Of a DNA stretch of 64,000 nt, positions 55,655 to 64,000 are shown piece after piece. Both the position numbers and the translations under genes were made by a program. Origin of the DNA: Roridomyces roridus (Eukaryota > Basidiomycota > Agaricomycetes > Agaricales > Mycenaceae); contig JARKIF010000009.1 in assembly GCA_029378245.1 (NCBI GenBank), forward strand, positions 2,232,001-2,296,000. The letters run 5' to 3'. Under the pieces are notes generated by a model. It saw only the letters and a program-made list of their open reading frames with translations. It did no database searches and had not been told where the DNA came from. The stretch's first letter is position 1. The number at the start of each line of letters is the position of its first letter.

Positions 55655-56829
55655 TCATGCATCGTCCTGGCCACTCGTCAAACTCGCCTCGCCAAGATTC
55701 GGCTGGATATTAGGATTGTGGTTCGGCGGAGCAAACATGGGTGCGCTTGGTCCCGCCACGGGCGACTCCAAATACAGCCTGATAAGAATGCTCTCCAACG
55801 CAGCCACACTGGCCATAGGGAACTCGAACGTCCGTGCATGTCCTCTAGCCGTCTCGAACAGTGTCGCCATGTTTTCCCAGCGGTCGTGCGAGAGGGAGGA
55901 CGCCGATGGGGCAGCGGGCACAACGGGTGGCGCATAGGGGACGTTGGGATAGTGTGGTTGTTGGTTGTACACGGGCTGCGGAGGAAGTGGGGCAAGCATC
56001 GAAATTGCATTCATCTGCTGCTGCTCTGTTGCCTGGTTGCCTGTAACGTCCTGGGGCGCCGTATCAGGAATAACAGCAGCAGCAGCAGCACCCGAGCCCC
56101 CAGGAGACGCCCCATGATTCACTTTGGCTTGCTTGCGCGACGACCCGGTTTCCTTCTCTTGCTGAGCAGCAGCCTTGCGACCGCGTCTCGTGAACGGCAG
56201 ATTGGCCAGCCCAGTTTCATGAGAATGTTGAGAAACATCTGCATGCCTTTTTAGCAACCGGATCCGGGCAGTAAAAAGCACGTACAACATGCGCGCACTT
56301 CCTCTGTATCGTAATACGTTTTGAAGCTGATTGACGCCGAGCAACCTTCTCCTTCAATCTAGGAGGGTCGGCCCAAGAACTAGTCGCGTCGATTTCTGGC
56401 TCACCTTGCGACTAGGAACCTTCCGCACGCGCTCTGGGTGTTTCTTGACATATTTCTTGCGCCCACTTCTGGAATGTCGCGCACAGACAAGTTTGGTGTG
56501 ATCTTTGAAACGTGGGGGCACGGCTTTACTTCCATGAGTATCGCCCTTTCGATGGTAAGACAAAGGCGAAGGAGAGACGCGAGAGGGGCTCGCACTTTGA
56601 CAAACTCGACCATCTGTGTCTCTTCCTCCTTGTCACGCCATGCGTGAAAGGCCTCTAGGTTGGGGAAAACGAGGTTATAGTCGTCCGTATCGCCAGAGCC
56701 GTACGGCTGCTTCGTCGGGGTTACATGGCTGCTAGGAGCGGGAGTCTGGAAAGTCTGCACGGTAGTTGTGGCAGAAGCGAGATGAGCGGGTACAGGGACG
56801 TCTCCGAGCCGAAAATGCTGAAAGCTCAT
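55655..56829 (-). CDS. FAR1/WRKY-GCM1-like zinc-finger DNA-binding protein
   Basis: The ATG at 56829 starts MSFQHFRLGDVPVPAHLASA. After FPNLEAFHAWRDKEEETQMV and an intron (about 56548-56596) comes a Cys/His segment: RFKDHTKLVCARHSRSGRKK, then KHPERVRKVPSRK. It continues over further splices with a Cys-Ser-Ala-Ser stretch and QHSHETGLANLPFTRRGR. The C...C...HxH spacing and the F-x-x-W start resemble FAR1-type DNA-binding domains found in basidiomycete regulators. The rest is Gln/Ala/Pro-rich with a basic GRKAAAQQEKE region. A transcription factor role is inferred. Exon joins between 56250 and 56400 are uncertain. It is divergent from UTP11, 86 bp between start codons. Confidence 0.6.
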
Positions 56830-56915
56830 TTTTGCCTCCAAAAACTGCCGGAGATTCGAGTTTCGGACAAGATGTTGGTAACAAATCAGGGATCCTGATG
56901 ACTGATCCCATCAAA

Positions 56916-58023
56916 ATGCCTCTTAAAAACTCCGTCCACAGACGCAACCACAAGGAGCGTTCCCAGCTCGCGTCCCGCGCCCGCCTCGGCATCCTCGAGA
57001 AACATAAAGACTATGTCAAACGCGCGCGAGACTACCACTCGAAACAAGATAAACTCACGCGGCTCAAGCAAAAAGCTGCAGAGAGGAACAAGGATGAATT
57101 CTATTTCTCCATGAAGAAGCAGTCGACCAAGGGCGGGGTGCATATTGCAGACCGGGGCAATGTCGCGCTCCCGACAGATATGGTCAAAATGCTCAAGACG
57201 CAGGATGAAAATTATGTTCGGACGATGCGGGCTTCCGGGCTCAAAGTACGTGTTCTATGGCTGGCTCGAAATATCATATGAATCGGAATGTTGCAGAAAA
57301 TCGACAAAACAAAAGCCCAGCTAACAGCCATGGCAGACCTAATCAAGCCGGGCTCCGTCGAGGCGGACGACTCGGACGCAGAGGAGGACTTGGATCCCCA
57401 GGAAGTAGAGATCCTCCAAAATGCCGGTATCATCTCCACACGTAAGGGTAAAGGCCGCGCACAGCCCAAACATATTGTTTTCGTTCAGGATGAGGATGAA
57501 GGTGCGAGAGAGTGTTCAACTTTGGAATTCACATAGTAATCGAATTGCAGCTCATCAATATGCGAGCACCAGCTCGACGCAAATCGACCTCCCCACCCCA
57601 ATGATGGAGGACCAGCCCATGGACCTCGGCTGGAAGACCAAAACTTCATCTAAATCTTCTCGTCGGCGTTCGGCTCCAGAAGAGGATGCACAAGCCCTCG
57701 CAGACATTGCTGCAGAAGAACGTCGTTCCCTTGCCTTGACAAACCGCAAGCGCCTGCTCAAAGAACTCTCCGCTCGCTTATTCCGAGACACTCAGCTGCG
57801 GTACACGGAACGCGAGTTTGAGATGCAACGGCACATGATGGGCAAGGGCGCAACGAAGAAGGTTTCTGGTGTCGAGGCTATCGAGGGTGAGGACGATAAT
57901 TCAGAGGATGACGAAGATGCGTTGGATGCACGCCAGGGGAAGCCACGCCGGCGGGGCAAGGCAGAGGAAAAGACGTATAAACCCAGGGTTTACAAGTGGC
58001 GGCTGGAGCGCAAGGGTCGGTGA
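56916..58023 (+). CDS. UTP11: UTP11, U3 snoRNP (SSU processome) protein
   Basis: It acts in early processing of 18S rRNA in the nucleolus. The ATG at 56916 gives MPLKNSVHRRNHKERSQLAS, the family's usual start; an in-frame ATG 18 bases upstream (MTDPIK) is less likely. The following ARLGILEKHKDYVKRARDYH, ERNKDEFYFSMKKQSTKGGV and KMLKTQDENYVRTMRASGLK are the signature. After an intron (57247-57297) comes KIDKTKAQLTAMADLIK, then KPKHIVFV-like, an intron near 57503-57553, and a basic C-terminal half ending KTYKPRVYKWRLERKGR. Acidic patches (NSEDDEDALD) are typical. No break is seen. Confidence 0.9.
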
Positions 58024-58090
58024 TATCCAGATAATATAATGCATGCATTAGATAGTAAAAATGCTAGATGTCCGTGGGTAAAAATGCAAA

Positions 58091-59533
58091 CTAGACTACA
58101 GTGAACGCGCCGAGCAGTACACTCAGCGCAACCAACAGCGATGCAACGCCATGGGATCCCGATATGGCACCATTCCCATTACCGGTCGTCGTCGAACCTC
58201 CCGACTGCCCTGACCCCGAAGCCGATGATGAAGTCGACTTGGGCTGGGCAATAGGTGTCGTAGGGCTGTATGTCACCCCATTGAGGTTCGCAGCCTCCTG
58301 GAACACCGATCCGCCTCCGTACTCGTAAAAGTCCACGAGCAAAAAGTTGGGTGGCCGGCTGTACTGAGCTACACACAGGTCGACTTGGGCGCCAAGCGAA
58401 TTTGTCCCTGAAAGGCTGTTTGTCACATTGGCAGCGCCGACATTGGGCGCGGGATTGCCAAGGACAACCATGTCGAGGAAATGGTTGATCAGGTACATTT
58501 GCGTCGAGCTGTCGCCTTTGGTGCGGTTAACGCTGCAGTCGAATTCCGTCGTGACATCAAAAGGTGTCTCCCAGACGTTGGTGAATTCTGGGCACGAATG
58601 AGAAAGCTGATGGGATTGAGATGAGATGGAACAGACCGTCAAGCAGGTAAGGGACAGATGTCAAGTCGGCTTGGTTGTCCAAGAATGTAACAAGTCGAGT
58701 CCCACTGTCAATCATGGAGCCAAGAGTTGGCCAGTCGGTAAAGGCTGTGGTTGAGTTCTTTGGCGCGTAAGAGACCTTGTCCAACCCGACGTTAGAGAAG
58801 ACGTCGCCAAATAGGGACGGAGCGAGATTGTTGATGTTCACAATGAGGAGGGTGACCACTAAACACGCTTGAGTACTCGAAGGAGTTATTTTGAGGGTAA
58901 GTACAACAAACCATCGTTGGGGTTGGCGTCCATCCAGGTTTTGACTAGTATCAGTCAGGGTGACATCTCGGGGCGGAGATGCCTGGAACGCACCTTTGGT
59001 GAGGTAGTCCTGGAGTGTGCCGCCATTGAATAATAGCTGAATGGCCAATTGAACCCACGGAAGAGAGAGTGTAGGCGAAACTTACACAAGACGTGTGGCA
59101 GAGCTGAATCGTCCCGCTATTATTGAGCGCCTGCATCTGCAGCAGTCGTACACCATCCGTGAGTTGCTGGGTCACTATGTGGCGGAATTTAGGCCAATAA
59201 CTCGCGACCGAGGTATTACTGCGCACCGTCATAATCCTGGTTCACCGCAACTGGAGAAATTGAATTAGCCGGGCTGAAACTCCACGGGTGGGACGGTGAA
59301 CCCACGGTTGTTGGTGCCGACGGCGTAGCTGTCGTGCGCACCGACGAACGAGACGTTCCCATAACTCCTGTCGCACAACTAGATTCCTGGTCCATGACGG
59401 CTGCTTGGAAAGAATTGACAGCACCCGTACGCACCTCACTGAAGCCGTTGCATGTCGTTGCCCGCCGCGTCAAAGTGGCACTACCAGACAAGACCCCTGA
59501 TAATAATATAGAAAGAGCGACCGGCACAAGCAT
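58091..59533 (-). CDS. GPI-anchored PLC-like phosphodiesterase (TIM barrel)
   Basis: A secretion signal (MLVPVALSILLSGVLSGSA) is followed by the start of a PLC-like barrel: ELCDRSYGNVSFVGAHDSYA, LAVNQDYD and TQQLTDGVRLLQMQAL, then LFNGGTLQDYLTK, LLIVNINNLAPSLFGDVF, IDSGTRLVTFLDNQAD and NFLLVDFYEYGGG. In the known family two His act as catalysts. Here GAHDSY carries the first, and the position of the second reads LCHTSC. The C-terminus is Ser/Thr/Gly-rich and ends in a hydrophobic tail (VASLLVALSVLLGAFTVV), consistent with a GPI anchor. Five or six short introns are present, several recognised only by frame. The substrate is unknown. Confidence 0.78.
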
Positions 59534-59814
59534 GAGAAGAGTTAGTCGGGAAGTCGTAAGGAGTAGGATGTGGTTTCAGAGAGAGTGAGGTAGTGGAGAG
59601 AGAGTCTTTTAAAAGAACAAAAGCGCCAAGAATACCAGAGCCGCTCGCTCGGCTTTCATCATCTCCTCTTTCTTTGTTCTCAGTACCTGGCCTAGTTATA
59701 GGTGCTGTCTGTCTGGGGGCTGCTTCACTTGGATGTGGTCGGGAAGAAGAATGGTTTCGAAGCCACAAAATAAGGTTCATTCAATACGTATCGGAACACG
59801 GGAGTTACGCTCAG

Positions 59815-60884
59815 TTACGCTGCTGCTTTCCGCGAATACAACCTCCACAAGTACCACAACACCCAAGCCTTTGGCAAATACCCAAACACCTTGAATATAA
59901 ATGCGTTCCCTCCCAGTGTCAAGTAACCCGGCGGATTCTTCTTCAGCGCTGCCTTGACCACAACTTTGGCGAACTTGTCGGCGGGGATCGAGTTGGGTCC
60001 TTGGCTAGAGTGCATGCGCTGGATCATGTTGGGAAGGAATTGCCTGTACATCGAAGTCGAGGGGAGACTGAACAGCTTCTCCTGGTTGTTCGCGATGTTG
60101 GACTTGACGGCGCCGGGCGCGACGTGCAGGACGCGCACACCAAAAGGCTTGAATTCCATCGACAGTGTATCACTAATCGCGCGTACAGCGGCCTTGGAGG
60201 CCGAGTAGAGTCCGTTCCATGGTGTTGCGCTGCGCGAGTCAGCATGGGAGTTTCTCGCCACAAAACAACGTACATGTCCGCGACGATAGATCCAATATTG
60301 ATGACGAGACCACTGCGCTTGGCAGCCATGTGCGGGAAGGCGGCCTGGGCGACGCGAAGAGTGCCATATGTGTTGGCTTCAAACACCGAGTGGACGGTTT
60401 CCAGCGGTTGTTCGCTGCAATCGAACCAATTTAGGCATGATAAACGAGGAGCGACGGCTCGGCCTTACATTAACGGACCTGTTTCCGGTGAGAAATTGAA
60501 AAAGAGTTGCTATGAGCGCGCCAACGCACCGATACCCATTAAACCAGCTGCATGGAATGAATTACATTCATCTCGCCTGAAAAGTCTTACCGTTGTTCAC
60601 GACGATATCAATGCCGCCCGCCTGGGCTACCACCTGCTCCATAACGCGGCGCACGTCGTCGTCATTGGTCACATCGAGTGTTAAGAGTGAGATGAGCGGG
60701 TGCGAGTCGAGCCCAGTCATTGCCTCCAGCCGACGCGCTGTCGCGTAGACTCGGCATCCTTCTGCGGCGAATCGTTCGCATCTGGTATGCAGGTCAATGG
60801 AAGTTCAAAGGAGTTCGCGGGGGCTTGCAGAGCATATCCAATTCCGCCGGAAGAGCAACCAGTGATGAGGACGACTTTGGACAT
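59815..60884 (-). CDS. short-chain dehydrogenase, AYR1-like
   Basis: It is probably an NADPH-dependent 1-acyl-dihydroxyacetone-phosphate reductase of lipid droplets and ER (yeast AYR1 group). The ATG at 60884 starts MSKVVLITGCSSGGIGYAL, containing the nucleotide-binding TGxxxGxG. After introns come a DVTND-like segment, VVNNAGLMG, VFEANTYGTLRVAQAAFPHM and the active-site region SGLVINIGSIVAD. The catalytic YxxxK is in GLYSASKAAVRAISDTLSME. The end carries a hydrophobic segment (GYLTLGGNAFIFKVFGYLPK) and LWYLWRLYSRK, typical of this membrane-associated group. Four short introns are inferred. Confidence 0.82.
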
Positions 60885-61079
60885 CGAAGTCAAGAGTAAG
60901 AGAGATGATGTACGAGTTGGGCTCCCGCGTTTTCCCACTATCGCTGCAGTCCATTGGTCTTGTTCTCATATTCTGGTCGAAGTATAGGATTATCAGGCAC
61001 GTAACGGTCGAGCGGGGTCCGAGTTGATTCCCCACTCCGCTTCGCCCGGATCACACGCGCAGCTCTCCTAATTACCACC

Positions 61080-61740
61080 ATGTCGTCAAAGTACCCTTCG
61101 CACCTCTCCCCCGACGTGACGCCCAGCAAGCTCAAGGCACAGAAATCCCGCGCACGACGTGAACCCTCTGGCGTCTTTTCTCTCTTCCAGCCACCCCAAA
61201 TCCAGCAGTTCAAGGAGGCGTTTCAGCTCATCGACCACGACAAGGACGGTTGGGTGGGCGAGAAGGATCTGAGGGAGGTCTTTGCGAGTCTAGGTGCGTA
61301 CTGCGCCTCTTTCTTTCATTGGAACCAACTGGGATGCAGGCATTACGCCCACGGCGAGCATGTTGGAGGGGTTACTGCAAGCGCGACCGGGAGACGCGCC
61401 ACTGTCCTCAACGGATACGGAGCGCGGGGTCAACTTTACCATGTTCCTCACGATGATGAGCGAGCGGTTGTTTGAGTTTGACACCGAGGCCGAGTTGGTC
61501 GAGGCGTTTGCCAGTTTTGACGAGACAGATTCCGGGTTCGTAAGGTGGAGGAGATGCGAGGGTGGTTGAGCGATGTTGGGGAGCGAATGGGCGAGAAGGA
61601 GGTGCGTTTACTGTCTCTTTATCACAACCAACTAACCTGGTCAGATCGACAAGCTGCTCAAGGGTCCATTCACGGATCGACAGGGCAATTTCAATTACCG
61701 TGAATGGGTCAAGGTGCTGAGAGTCAACGAGGAAGAGTAG
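61080..61740 (+). CDS. EF-hand protein, probable myosin regulatory light chain
   Basis: It would bind the neck of a myosin II heavy chain. The ATG at 61080 gives a basic N-terminal arm (KLKAQKSRARREPSGVFSLF) that resembles RLC phosphorylation regions. EF-hand 1 follows: FKEAFQLIDHDKDGWVGEKD (a canonical loop). After an intron (about 61294-61342), GITPTASMLEGLLQARPG and FTMFLTMMSERLFEFDTEAE precede the third EF hand. There, near 61539-61545, one base seems to be missing: TTC GTA AGG should continue as a VKVEEMRGWLSDVGERMGEK frame, which then splices (about 61601-61645) to IDKLLKGPFTDRQGNFNYRE. Read literally, the product stops early at 61569. It is divergent from the AYR1-like gene. Confidence 0.78.
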
Positions 61741-63187
61741 GAAACTGTATTACGATACCCAGGTACGAGAAACGCGATTACCTTTCAACTTGGACCGCGA
61801 CCACAAGCTAGACGCGTTTCTCTCTTCCAGCAGTATATTTCGGTCGATTCCATTTCCATCCCAGCCTCGAAACGCGATTTTGGTCTATAAATCAACCTAT
61901 TCGCGACGATTCCTTTATCAGGGGAGGCTGGTTGCCTGCTCATCATGGTCTTCCCTGGTTATTGCTATGACTGACGGCGTTTTGAACAAGCGTGTCTCTG
62001 CGGGCGTTAAATCGCGAATTCACTGACCAGAAAGGACTTGATTACGACGGCGTCTTCGCCACTGTCCTCCATGGGCCGCTCGGGTACGTCCTTCGTCTCT
62101 CTTTTCGCCATACTTCACCAATTTCAAGATGTCTGGTGCCTATACAGACCATGGCGACAGTTCCTTTCTTTTGTCAAGGAGGACTCCCTGCTCAATAGGT
62201 GCTCATCATGATCTTCTTCCCTGTGTATACGGTATGACTTGCAGTGTTTTGAACCAAATCACATCACTCCTGCCTACACGGTATAGACTCGAGCCAAATC
62301 CAATCTCTGGGCGCTACCACGAGTTAATTTACCGGCTTACTTCCGACGGCGTCTTGGCCGAGAGCCCAAGAGAGCCCAAGAGTCTTCAGTATATGCCAAG
62401 TGCTGATTGTGGAGCTGTCCGTGTCACATCTTCGGGGGTAGGTCCGCAGTCTCTCTTTTTTTTTTCGCCACAGACTCATAGTCAGTTTCCAGGAACATAC
62501 CTCCATCCAAGAGTTATTGTCAATTGACCCATGAGCGCCCACAAGTCCGCATCATTTTCTATCAAACAGCCGGTGTGTACAGCAGCCTGAGACTTGTATC
62601 CACTCTTGGCTTGGGAATTCACTGGAATGCCCACGGCCAAGCTCGAGGTAAATTTATCTGAGGTCTGGTCTGCGCCACTGCTTGGGGGTCCAGGCCTGAC
62701 AGAATATTGAACTTGTGAGTGTGGTTGTTACTTCACAATTACTTCCCGCACATTTCATATATACTTACATGAGAGCAGGTGTTGGATGAACCACACCATG
62801 CAGGGAGTCCCGCACTGGTGCGTAAAGGCATTTCCTCCTGAGCGGTCATTTTCGTGGGTTCTACTTCTTCCAGTCCCCCCCAGCGGATGTATGTTAGAAT
62901 GCTCCGTGCAGACTGACATGGTGAAGTCATATCTGTGCCAGGTCTAGATTCCAACGGAACATTCACTTTGCCATACCTACACTATGAACTGGTAAGTGAA
63001 CAGTCGTAGATTACTCCCTGCTTCAAGTTGCTGCCTGCACAATTTTTGGAAATAGATTTGCTATTTCAGTGACCGGCAGCCAAGAGGAGTGACTGCGGAA
63101 TTTAAAATAGTCCTACCCAGTCAAATTCCACAAACTTTCCGGTGATATCAGTGGAATTTGCGGTAAACTGGATCTTTAGCCTGGTTA
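61741..63187. other. intergenic, with diverged 260-300-bp tandem repeats
   Basis: No gene is supported. Phrases recur with drift: gctcatcatggtcttccctg (61938) and gctcatcatgatcttcttcc (62202); gacggcgttttgaac (61974) and a gtgttttgaacc copy (62243); attacgacggcgtcttcgcc (62040) and acttccgacggcgtcttggc (62339). A T10 run occurs at 62457. The stretch probably includes the long 5' region of the PacC gene. Confidence 0.5.
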
Positions 63188-63239
63188 CTTGGCGCCAGCT
63201 TGCCCCATATGGTGCTGGCTTGGCCAGCATGTTGCCAAG
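63188..63239. promoter_or_regulatory. three PacC-type GCCAAG cores upstream of PacC
   Basis: CTTGGC at 63188-63193 and 63219-63224 (minus-strand cores) and GCCAAG at 63234-63239 lie within 52 bp, about 225-275 bp before the ATG at 63463. GCCARG is the known PacC/Rim101 core. Autoregulation is a suggestion only, since a six-base core is common. Confidence 0.3.
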
Positions 63240-63462
63240 CAGGGCCCGATCGAGTGGGAAGGCTATGATGCAATCCACTTTCCTCCCTTGCGTACTGCTC
63301 TGGCGGACAATCGGAGGGTGTATGGACCTAAATATACTTTCGTATGCACGAGTCCAATTTTCCGTATTTTTTTTCGGTGCATACGTGTCTTCTCCACGGG
63401 ATTATGTTTCAAAAGAGAGAGGAGATCAGACCCTTTGCGTCTTGGCTGCCACCGCCAAGCCC

Positions 63463-64000
63463 ATGTCATCACGGCTTAAAGCTGCACCAGGCGGCAGCTC
63501 ATTCACCGGCAGGACTTTGCCTCCACCTCCATATCCCTACTGGTCAATGCCCGACTCACAACCCCGAGACTCGCCCGACGCCGACGAGGAGACCGTCGCC
63601 AACACCCACAAGTGCCTATGGCAGGACTGCACGCAGGGTTTCCCTGACCCGGAGACGCTGTACAACCATCTGTGCAACGACCACATCGGCCGCAAAAGCA
63701 CGAACAATCTCTGTCTCACCTGCAAGTGGAAGGACTGTGGGACGTCGTGTGCGAAGCGGGACCATATCACCAGTCATCTCAGAGGTGTGTGCACCCCTAG
63801 CAATTGTCCCGCACCCAGTGCTCACTATCCCTTCTTCCAGTCCACACCCCATTAAAGCCGCACATCTGCGAGGTCGGTCGACCCATATTGCTCGCCTGTA
63901 CGTACTCACAGCTGCGCGCACAGATATGCAAAAAGTCTTTCAAGCGGCCACAAGATCTCAAGAAGCACGAGAAAATCCATACGGAAGAGCACCATGCCCA
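63463..64000 (+). CDS. pacC: PacC/RIM101 pH-response transcription factor, 5' part
   Basis: It controls alkaline-response genes after proteolytic activation. The ATG at 63463 ([20 protein letters not shown]) opens a Pro-rich arm. Three C2H2 fingers follow. The first is [20 protein letters not shown]. The second is [20 protein letters not shown], completed by SHLR across the intron at 63785-63840. The third is PLKPHICE then [20 protein letters not shown], joined over an intron at about 63873-63923. The WxxC finger pair and [11 protein letters not shown] helix are characteristic of PacC. The gene continues beyond 64000, so the C-terminal processing region is not seen. Confidence 0.9.

Noticed and set aside
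1..64000. Bacterial-type operons, ribosome binding sites and riboswitches
   Set aside because: The DNA is nuclear fungal with intron-rich genes, so these feature types do not apply. No tRNA or rRNA gene could be supported by eye.

Overview
The window is nuclear DNA of a filamentous fungus, most probably a basidiomycete of the Agaricomycotina. Genes are dense and lie on both strands. Most are cut by many very short GT-AG introns (about 41-66 nt, donors often gtgcgt, gtacgt or gtaagt). The recognisable proteins are eukaryotic and fungal: SLA2, SNX4, PTM1, LSB5, UTP11, CWC25, REV7, RFC4, CFD1 and PacC. The species cannot be named from sequence alone. Gene limits were worked out by hand from reading frames and splice signals, so exon edges are approximate where stated.

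Region 1 (1-17.9 kb) is ordinary gene-rich DNA: a small zinc-binding protein, a large disordered protein with C-terminal membrane helices, a secreted A1 aspartic protease whose frame is broken, the cytochrome oxidase assembly factor SURF1/SHY1, the endocytic actin adaptor SLA2, a disordered Ser/Pro-rich protein, a voltage-sensor-like membrane protein and the splicing factor CWC25.

Region 2 (17.9-32.8 kb) is a transposon island. It holds a 455-bp element with inverted ends (19377-19831), a cluster of GGCCCTA-rich repeats, an apparently complete 5.05-kb hAT DNA transposon (20421-25473) with 21-bp inverted ends and a perfect 8-bp target duplication, and a Ngaro/DIRS-type tyrosine-recombinase retrotransposon (25732-32708). 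The retrotransposon carries gag, RT-RNase H and recombinase genes and split direct repeats in the order A1-genes-B1-A2-B2-A3-B3. Removing both large elements rejoins an open 369-nt reading frame on the minus strand, so they appear to have landed in one exon of a host gene.

Region 3 (33-45.7 kb) holds a membrane-anchored serine beta-lactamase-like protein, a tandem pair of unrecognised paralogues (one with an HETRH zincin-like motif, the other with HETRN), REV7 (DNA polymerase zeta), SNX4/Atg24, the Golgi seven-helix protein PTM1 and an ARMH3-type armadillo protein. The tandem duplication seems to have copied the start of REV7 as well.

Region 4 (45.7-64 kb) has a 2-kb stretch without a convincing gene, then an RRM protein, CFD1, RFC4, mitochondrial seryl-tRNA synthetase, LSB5, a FAR1-like DNA-binding protein, UTP11, a GPI-anchored PLC-like protein, an AYR1-like reductase, a myosin regulatory light chain and the 5' part of the pH-response factor PacC/RIM101, which runs off the window. 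Many neighbours are divergent pairs with 46-200 bp between start codons, or convergent pairs with as little as 4 bp between stops.
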